NCBI GenBank assembly: GCA_003218375.1
Contig: QHNH01000012.1
Span: 1-64,000 of the forward strand
DNA from: Verrucomicrobiota bacterium
GTDB lineage: Bacteria > Verrucomicrobiota > Verrucomicrobiia > Chthoniobacterales > UBA10450
Direction of reading: 5' to 3'
Length of the DNA stretch: 64,000 nt
Position numbers and translations under genes: made by a program. Shown here piece after piece: positions 59,213-64,000 of this stretch (positions are counted from its first letter, which is position 1; every line of letters starts with the position of its first letter). The notes beneath the pieces are model-generated. The model saw nothing but the letters and a program-made list of their open reading frames with translations. It made no database searches and was not told where the DNA came from.

Positions 59213-61441
59213 TCACCAGATATTCACCCGCTGATCCGCCGAGCGAATCATCGGCGAGCCATCTGGAATATCGAACGCCTTCTGGAATTCCACGAAGTTC
59301 GAGAGCGGACCGATGGTGCGAAAACGTCCCGGCGAATGCGGATCGGTATTCAAGCGCAGCTTCAGGTCTTCATCGCGCTGCGTGTTCCGCCAGATCTGGG
59401 CGAACCCGAGGAAGAACCGTTGCTCGGGCGTGAACCCGTCGATCTTCGGCTGCGGCCCTTTCTTCGCGATCGCCTTTTGCAGCGCCGTGAAAGCCAGCTT
59501 CACCCCGCCGATGTCGGCGATGTTTTCGCCCTGGGTCAGCTCGCCGTTGATGTGCATTCCCGGCAGCGGCTCGTAGGCCGAGTATTGCGCGACCACCGCT
59601 TTGCGGCGCACGTCATACGCATCGGCCGACGCTTTCGACCACCAATCATGCAAATTCCCGACGGCATCGAACTGCCGGCCCTGGTCGTCGAACCCGTGCG
59701 TCATTTCGTGCCCGATCACCGCGCCCATCCCGCCGTAGTTCACCGCATCGTCCGCCTTTGGATCGAAGAATGGCGGCTGCATGATGCCGGCTGGGAACAC
59801 GATCTCGTTCATGTTCGGGTTGTAATAAGCGTTCACCGTCGGCGGCGACATGCCCCATTCGGTGCGATCCACCGGTTTCCCGATCTTCTTCATCAACCGG
59901 TCCACCTCGAACACGTCCCCGCGCAGAACGTTCTGCGCATACGACGTGCGATCGATCTTCAGCGCGGAATAATCGCGCCACTTATCCGGATAACCGATCT
60001 TCACCTGAAACGCCGCCAGCTTCTTCAACGCCTGGTCCTTCGTCGGCTGGTCCATCCAGTCCAGCGTCTTGATTCGTTCCGCGAGAGCTTCCTTGATGTT
60101 GTTCACCATCTCGAGCGCGCGCGCCTTGGCTTCGGGCGGGAATTTCTCCGCCACGTAAAGTTTGCCGAGCGCTTCGCCCAGCTCATCGTCCGTCTTGGTC
60201 ACCACCCGTTTCCAGCGCGCCTTGATTTGCTTCGTCCCGCGCAACGTCGCTTCGAAGAACCGGAAATTCTCATTCACGAAATCGCTCGAAAGCGTCGGCG
60301 CCATGTCTTTGATCAGATGCCAGCGCAGATACGGCTTCCAATCATCCACCGAGGTCGTCTTGAAAATTTCGTTCGCGGCCTTGAAGAAATCAGGCTGGCC
60401 GACGTTGATGTCGCCGGCGTTCGTTAGTTTGAGTTCCTTTAAATAATCCGCCCAGTTCCAATCCGGCATCATCGCCTGGAGATCGGCCTGCTTCATCTTG
60501 TTGTAATTCTTTTGCGGATCGCGCAGCTCCACCCGGGTCCGGGCCGGCTTCGCGAGCGAAGTCTCCAGCGCCAGGATCTTCTTCGCGTCCGCCGCCGCCT
60601 GGTCCGCAGACGCGCCGGCGAGCGTCAGCATTTTCGTGACGTGCTCGACGTATTGGTCGCGCAGTTTCTGCGATGCTTCGTCGGCCTTCGTGTAATAATC
60701 GCGGTCCGGCAATCCGAGTCCGCCCTGGTAAGCCTGGGCGATGATCTTCGTGCTGTCCTTGTCGTCCTGGCCGGAGATGAAAAAGAAAAACGCGTGCAGC
60801 CCCATCGAGTGGAACCGCCCGATCTCTTTCAGCACATCTTTGCGATCCTTCATCGCGTCGATCTTCTTGAACTCGTCCTGGAGCGGAGTCGCCTTCGCCG
60901 TATCCACCGCCGATTCGTTCATTCCGCTCGAATAAAAGTCGCCGACTTTTTGGACGTCAGCCGAAGAAGCGGCTGACTTGTCTGCTTTCGGCTTCTTGGC
61001 ATCCTTCGGAGCTGCGCCGCCCGACGCTTTCTCGGCGATTTCGTGCAACGCGTCGTTGTTCTTTTCCGCCAGCTCGTTGAACGAAGCCCAGCGCGAGAAC
61101 TCCGGCGGGATCGGATTGTTCTTAATCCAGCCGCCATTCGCGAAGAGATAAAAGTCCTCGGCCGGTTTCACCGAGGTATCCATGTTCTTGAGATCGAGCG
61201 GCGGCGGATTCTTATCCACCTGCGGCTTCGCCGACGCGTCCGCAGAAGTGTTCGGCGCGATCGCCGGACTTTGGCCCGCGGCTGGAGGCGGGCTTTGTTC
61301 CGCCGGTTTTTTCGCCGGCTCCTTAACGGTCGGCGGTTTGTCGGCGTCTTTGGCTGCTGGCGATTTGTTCGGTTCGGTTTGCGCGAGCAGAGGGCCGGCT
61401 GCCAGCAACCCAGTCAGAAAAAGAGAGATCGGCTTAAACAT
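59213..61441 (-). CDS. M13 metallopeptidase (PepO/neprilysin-like), copy 2
   Basis: A 742-residue paralogue of copy 1, with signal peptide 1-21 and a linker rich in Pro, Ala and Lys (TVKEPAKKPAEQSPPPAAGQ). The zinc ligands are H578 and H582 in VIGHEMTHGFDDQGRQFDAV, with E639 in GENIADIGGVKL. The catalytic half is nearly identical to copy 1, including NPNMNEIVFPAGIMQPPFFD. The N-terminal halves are more divergent (SSADVQKVGDFYSSGMNES against AVDLQKVGDFYASGMNEK). It is placed head to tail with copy 1, so tandem duplication is likely. The start at 61441 gives a normal signal peptide. Confidence 0.92.
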   Translation of the reverse strand: MFKPISLFLTGLLAAGPLLAQTEPNKSPAAKDADKPPTVKEPAKKPAEQSPPPAAGQSPAIAPNTSADASAKPQVDKNPPPLDLKNMDTSVKPAEDFYLFANGGWIKNNPIPPEFSRWASFNELAEKNNDALHEIAEKASGGAAPKDAKKPKADKSAASSADVQKVGDFYSSGMNESAVDTAKATPLQDEFKKIDAMKDRKDVLKEIGRFHSMGLHAFFFFISGQDDKDSTKIIAQAYQGGLGLPDRDYYTKADEASQKLRDQYVEHVTKMLTLAGASADQAAADAKKILALETSLAKPARTRVELRDPQKNYNKMKQADLQAMMPDWNWADYLKELKLTNAGDINVGQPDFFKAANEIFKTTSVDDWKPYLRWHLIKDMAPTLSSDFVNENFRFFEATLRGTKQIKARWKRVVTKTDDELGEALGKLYVAEKFPPEAKARALEMVNNIKEALAERIKTLDWMDQPTKDQALKKLAAFQVKIGYPDKWRDYSALKIDRTSYAQNVLRGDVFEVDRLMKKIGKPVDRTEWGMSPPTVNAYYNPNMNEIVFPAGIMQPPFFDPKADDAVNYGGMGAVIGHEMTHGFDDQGRQFDAVGNLHDWWSKASADAYDVRRKAVVAQYSAYEPLPGMHINGELTQGENIADIGGVKLAFTALQKAIAKKGPQPKIDGFTPEQRFFLGFAQIWRNTQRDEDLKLRLNTDPHSPGRFRTIGPLSNFVEFQKAFDIPDGSPMIRSADQRVNIW

Positions 61442-61780
61442 CCGACACGGAACGTTGAAACGCCCGCGTTGTCCAATCGCTAAATCCCCAATGGGAACTC
61501 CGCAGGAAAGATGGACAGGATTTACAGGATTAACTGGATCGGAATTCCGAAGGAACTATGCAGGCAGCCAGAAAAAGATTTTCGGGTTCTCTAAGCTTCC
61601 TGGTTTCAGATTTCATGTCGCTGACGTCCGACGTGGCCAGCTCTTCTCCCAATCCACAAAATCCTGTCAATCCTGTCTAAACTTCATCGGCGTCACCGCA
61701 AATTGAACATCGCGCCGTCAATCCGTCTCCAATCCGGTATCCGATACCCTTATGGCATCTATCCTGCGCCTTTATAGCTA
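61442..61780. other. Intergenic region with inverted H-type repeats
   Basis: The 339-base gap between the second M13 gene and the amidase gene contains no gene. GGACAGGATTTACAGGATTA at 61514-61533 is answered by AAATCCTGTCAATCCTGTCT at 61658-61678, an inverted pair. The same ACAGGATTTACAGGATTA occurs at the window's right edge (63983-64000). Confidence 0.65.
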
Positions 61781-63040
61781 ATGAACGCCCCGCGATTCTT
61801 CCCCATTCTTCTCGCGGGTGTTCTCTCTCTTTCGCTCGCGCCGGTCTCTTTCTCGAAATCAAAGGCTTCATCCAAGTCATCCGCGAAATCCAAACCTTCC
61901 GCCACACCCGCCGCCAAACCTTCTCCGACTCCGAACCACGATTGGCAGGTCATCAAGGTCGGCCCGCGCGATTACCTGAGCGTCGATAACATTGCGAAGT
62001 TCTACGGACTGATCGGCAACGTCGATTCCAGCGGCAAGACCGTCGTCCTCAACAACGGCCGCAACATGCTCCAGGTCACCCTCGACAGCCGCGAAACGAT
62101 CGTGAATGGCGTCCGGAACTGGTTCTGTTTCCCTGTCATCGCGCACGAAAACAAGTTCCTCGTCTCGCGCATCGACCTCGCGAAAACCATCGAGCCGCAG
62201 CTCCGCCCCCAAATGATCCAGCGCAGCGGCAAAGTCACGACCATCGTCCTCGATCCCGGCCACGGCGGATTCGACAAGGGCGCCGCCAGTGCGTTCGGTA
62301 ACGAGAAAACCTACGCGCTCGATATCGCCCGTCAGCTTCGCCCGCTTCTCCAGGCGAAAGGATTCAAGGTCATCATGACCCGCGAGAACGATGTCTTCAT
62401 TCCGCTCGAAGTCCGCGCCCGCATCGCCAACGCGACGAAGGACTCGATCTTCGTCAGCATTCATTTTAACGCCACCGGCTCGAACCCGAACGCCACCGGG
62501 TTTGAGATTTTCTCGCTCACCCCGCGCGGCGCGCCCTCCACCAACGACGACTCGCTCGCGCTCCATTTCGTCAACATGCAGGCCGGCAGTCCAATGGAAG
62601 CGCAGAGCTTCGAGCTTTCCGCCGCCGTTTATCACTCCATGTGCGGCCATTTCCTCCAGGAGTTCGATCGCGGGATCAAGCGCGCCCGGTTCGCCGTCCT
62701 TCGCCGCACCAATATCCCTTCGATCCTCGTCGAAGGCGGCTTCCTCAGTGAAGCCGGCGACAGCAAACGCATCGCCGATCCCGCCTGGCGCAAACAACTC
62801 GCCGAATCCCTCTCCATCGGCATCGAGAATTACCGCGCGCTCGTCGAGAAAAAACAGCGCCCCATGCTCGTCGCCGAATACCGCGCCCAGGCCGCCGGCG
62901 AAATCACCGTTGTCGATCTCGCCGTTCCGCCCGCTCGCCTTGAGCCTTCGTCGAATCCCGCCCTCATCCCCGTCACGAACCCAGCGCCGACGCCAACGCC
63001 GTCAACGATCACGACCCCCGAGCAAGAGCGCGAACCGTAG
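61781..63040 (+). CDS. N-acetylmuramoyl-L-alanine amidase (Amidase_3/AmiC type)
   Basis: A 419-residue secreted amidase: signal peptide 1-24, a Ser/Lys/Ala/Pro linker to about residue 52, then an N-terminal beta-domain that begins YLSVDNIAKFYGLIGN. The Amidase_3 domain has zinc ligands H161 in VLDPGHGGFDKG, E175 in GNEKTYAL and H228 in SIHFNA, and the catalytic E318 in SILVEGGFLS. It cleaves the bond between MurNAc and L-Ala in peptidoglycan for cell separation. The C-terminal Pro/Thr tail (NPAPTPTPSTITTPEQEREP) may anchor or extend it. Confidence 0.9.
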   Translation: MNAPRFFPILLAGVLSLSLAPVSFSKSKASSKSSAKSKPSATPAAKPSPTPNHDWQVIKVGPRDYLSVDNIAKFYGLIGNVDSSGKTVVLNNGRNMLQVTLDSRETIVNGVRNWFCFPVIAHENKFLVSRIDLAKTIEPQLRPQMIQRSGKVTTIVLDPGHGGFDKGAASAFGNEKTYALDIARQLRPLLQAKGFKVIMTRENDVFIPLEVRARIANATKDSIFVSIHFNATGSNPNATGFEIFSLTPRGAPSTNDDSLALHFVNMQAGSPMEAQSFELSAAVYHSMCGHFLQEFDRGIKRARFAVLRRTNIPSILVEGGFLSEAGDSKRIADPAWRKQLAESLSIGIENYRALVEKKQRPMLVAEYRAQAAGEITVVDLAVPPARLEPSSNPALIPVTNPAPTPTPSTITTPEQEREP

Positions 63041-63048
63041 TTCGCGTC

Positions 63049-63132
63049 AGCGAGAATAGAGAATAGAGGATGGAGGATAGCGTCGCTGCGGTTCTCTTCG
63101 CCATTCTCCATCCTCAATCCTCCATCCACGCT
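63049..63132. repeat. CATCCTC-type inverted repeat, family G copy 2
   Basis: CGAGAATAGAGAATAGAGGA and, after GGATAGCGTCGCTGCGGTTC, its counterpart CCATTCTCCATCCTCAATCC. The two sides form an imperfect hairpin just downstream of the amidase stop. Copies 1 and 3 share the words. Confidence 0.65.
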
Positions 63133-63223
63133 TCCTCCCCGTATCCTCGCTTCTGTTTCTCGTTGACCCCCGCTGAGGTGACCCTCACTCTCGGAAGTTC
63201 ACGTAACTGAACCGAATGGACTT

Positions 63224-63664
63224 ATGAAAAAATATCTCACCGCAGTATTGGGCATTCTTCTCGCGACCGTCTGTGTCTCGATCGCCGGACCGGACAAGGA
63301 AGCCATCATGGCAAAAGAAAAGGCCGCCTGGCAGGCATTCAAGGACAAGAATGCCGACGACTTCAAGAAAGTCGTGGATAAGGACTTCCGCGGCGTCTAC
63401 GCCGAAGGCATCTCGGACCTGAACCAGGAGTTGGCCGACATGAAAAAGTGGAACATGAAGTCGTTTACCATCAGCGATTACACCGCCTTCTCTGACGAAA
63501 AGGATGTCATCGTGACGACTTACGTTGTGAAGATTGAAGGCACGTATGATGGCAAGGATCATTCCGGCACGTTCAACGCCGGCTCGGTCTGGAAGGAAGA
63601 AAACGGCGCCTGGATGGCCATCTTCCACACCAACGCAAAACAAGAGACACCCGCCAAGAAGTAG
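63224..63664 (+). CDS. Secreted NTF2/SnoaL-like (DUF4440-type) protein
   Basis: A 146-residue protein: signal peptide 1-21 (LTAVLGILLATVCVSIAG), then an NTF2-like fold with an N-terminal helix AIMAKEKAAWQAFKDKNADD, FKKVVDKDFRGVYAEGI, ISDYTAFSDEKDVIVTTYVV and the terminal strand pair GTFNAGSVWKEENGAWMAIF. It probably binds a small ligand in the periplasm. There are G repeats on both sides and no other neighbour. It is related in fold, not clearly in sequence, to the protein at 5008-5484. Confidence 0.72.
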   Translation: MKKYLTAVLGILLATVCVSIAGPDKEAIMAKEKAAWQAFKDKNADDFKKVVDKDFRGVYAEGISDLNQELADMKKWNMKSFTISDYTAFSDEKDVIVTTYVVKIEGTYDGKDHSGTFNAGSVWKEENGAWMAIFHTNAKQETPAKK

Positions 63665-63689
63665 TCCGGGCGCGAGCGGAGGTCGCGTG

Positions 63690-63760
63690 AGCGAGGATAG
63701 GGGATGGAGAAATAGAGGATAGCGTCGCTGCAAATCTCTTCGCCATTCTCCATCCTCGCT
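63690..63760. repeat. CATCCTC-type repeat, family G copy 3
   Basis: GCGAGGATAGGGGATGGAGA, then GGATAGCGTCGCTGCAAATC and TCTTCGCCATTCTCCATCCT. The inner sentence (GGATAGCGTCGCTGC ... TCTTCGCCATTCTCCATCC) is shared with copy 2. Confidence 0.65.
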
Positions 63761-63765
63761 CCGAA

Positions 63766-63797
<32 letters not shown>

Positions 63798-63805
63798 GCC
63801 TTTGG

Positions 63806-63894
63806 CACACAGCGGGGGAGCCGACACGGCTGAGACGTCCTGGACGAACCCCTTGAACCTGATGCGGGTAATTCCGCCGAAGGGAGCGAGGTCC
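63806..63894 (+). promoter_or_regulatory. TPP (thiamine pyrophosphate) riboswitch, THI element
   Basis: The conserved GGCTGAGA core is at 63828-63835, and the second conserved half, CCTTGAACCTGATGCGGGTA, then ATTCCGCCGAAGGGA, is at 63851-63885. The paired helices (CGGGGG with later complements) enclose these. The riboswitch binds thiamine pyrophosphate and switches off thiamine synthesis or transport. The controlled gene must be beyond the right edge of the window, on the plus strand, often thiC or a transporter. Confidence 0.92.
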
Positions 63895-63909
63895 GAAGTA
63901 GGATTTTTC

Positions 63910-63947
63910 AGCCATGCGTTTTTGCCGCGCATGGCTTTTCTGTTTTT
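63910..63947 (+). terminator. Intrinsic terminator behind the TPP riboswitch
   Basis: A 9-bp stem AGCCATGCG/CGCATGGCT (63910-63918 with 63928-63936) is followed by TTTTCTGTTTTT. Its place 16 bases after the aptamer fits a ligand-dependent transcription attenuator. Confidence 0.8.
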
Positions 63948-63982
63948 GTGAATCAGGAACGTAGGAAAGCAGGAAGGAAACG

Positions 63983-64000
63983 ACAGGATTTACAGGATTA
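63983..64000. repeat. ACAGGATTTACAGGATTA repeat, family H, cut by the window edge
   Basis: The words match those at 61515-61533 in the M13/amidase gap. The copy runs off the window. Confidence 0.6.

Overview
This window is chromosomal DNA of a GC-rich, Gram-negative-type bacterium. LpxK, an LptF/LptG-type permease, a LolA-type lipoprotein carrier, a TonB-like protein and several lipoprotein signals all imply an outer membrane. The style of the proteins (tandem M13 peptidases, PA0069-type radical SAM protein, S14 in isolation) and the dense population of short palindromic intergenic repeats suggest Verrucomicrobiota, perhaps a soil Chthoniobacterales relative. That assignment is inference from protein resemblance only, since no search could be run. 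I see no prophage, transposase, integrase, rRNA or CRISPR array.

Layout. 1-8.7 kb is a worn region: an SMP-30-like gene cut by the window edge, a VOC protein, a chimeric junction of a metF 5' end with a foreign membrane-protein fragment, a frameshifted FRG-domain gene divergent from a HEPN-like gene, two near-identical single-domain response regulators around surE and an NTF2-like gene, a deleted and frameshifted FAD oxidoreductase, and an acyltransferase. 8.7-17 kb holds an S9 peptidase and a five-gene operon for a GMC-type FAD dehydrogenase with its small subunit and two proteins carrying one CxxCH haem site each. 17-19.4 kb holds a coupled sulfur-oxidation pair (sulfite oxidase-like enzyme and persulfide dioxygenase-rhodanese fusion). 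19.4-25 kb holds a KTSC protein, LolA-like carrier, MMPL exporter, lipoprotein and halogenase-like flavoprotein, reminiscent of the export and accessory part of aryl polyene-type lipid clusters. 25-38.7 kb is mostly envelope and housekeeping genes: L,D-transpeptidase-like protein, LptF/G permease, transglutaminase-like protein, S14, CorC/CNNM protein, response regulator, TonB-like protein, AAG glycosylase, mnmA, cutA, APC permease, VanX-like dipeptidase and a coiled-coil membrane protein. 38.9-53 kb has acetyl-CoA synthetase, dodecin, an RlmI-like methyltransferase, thrB, lpxK, a stand-alone LigD polymerase domain, two transporters, a radical SAM protein, tRNA-Ser(TGA), PAP2, GT39 and ruvA. 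53-64 kb has an ATP-grasp-like protein coupled to an M23 peptidase, an M29-like peptidase, two tandem M13 metallopeptidases, an AmiC-like amidase, an NTF2-like secreted protein and, at the right edge, a TPP riboswitch followed by a terminator.

The most unusual signal is not a gene. Intergenic spaces contain at least a dozen elements from several unrelated sequence families (called A, B, C, D, E and M here). All share one architecture: an outer stem enclosing two or more small hairpins with 3-4 nt loops. One (M) lies in frame inside a flavoprotein gene. A separate class (K) consists of tandem nonamers of consensus ATA-S-G-W-C-N-N placed on start and stop codons. Further repeats (F, G, H, J, N) supply stop codons or C-terminal codons to neighbouring genes. 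The repeats are therefore part of the gene boundaries rather than inert spacers.
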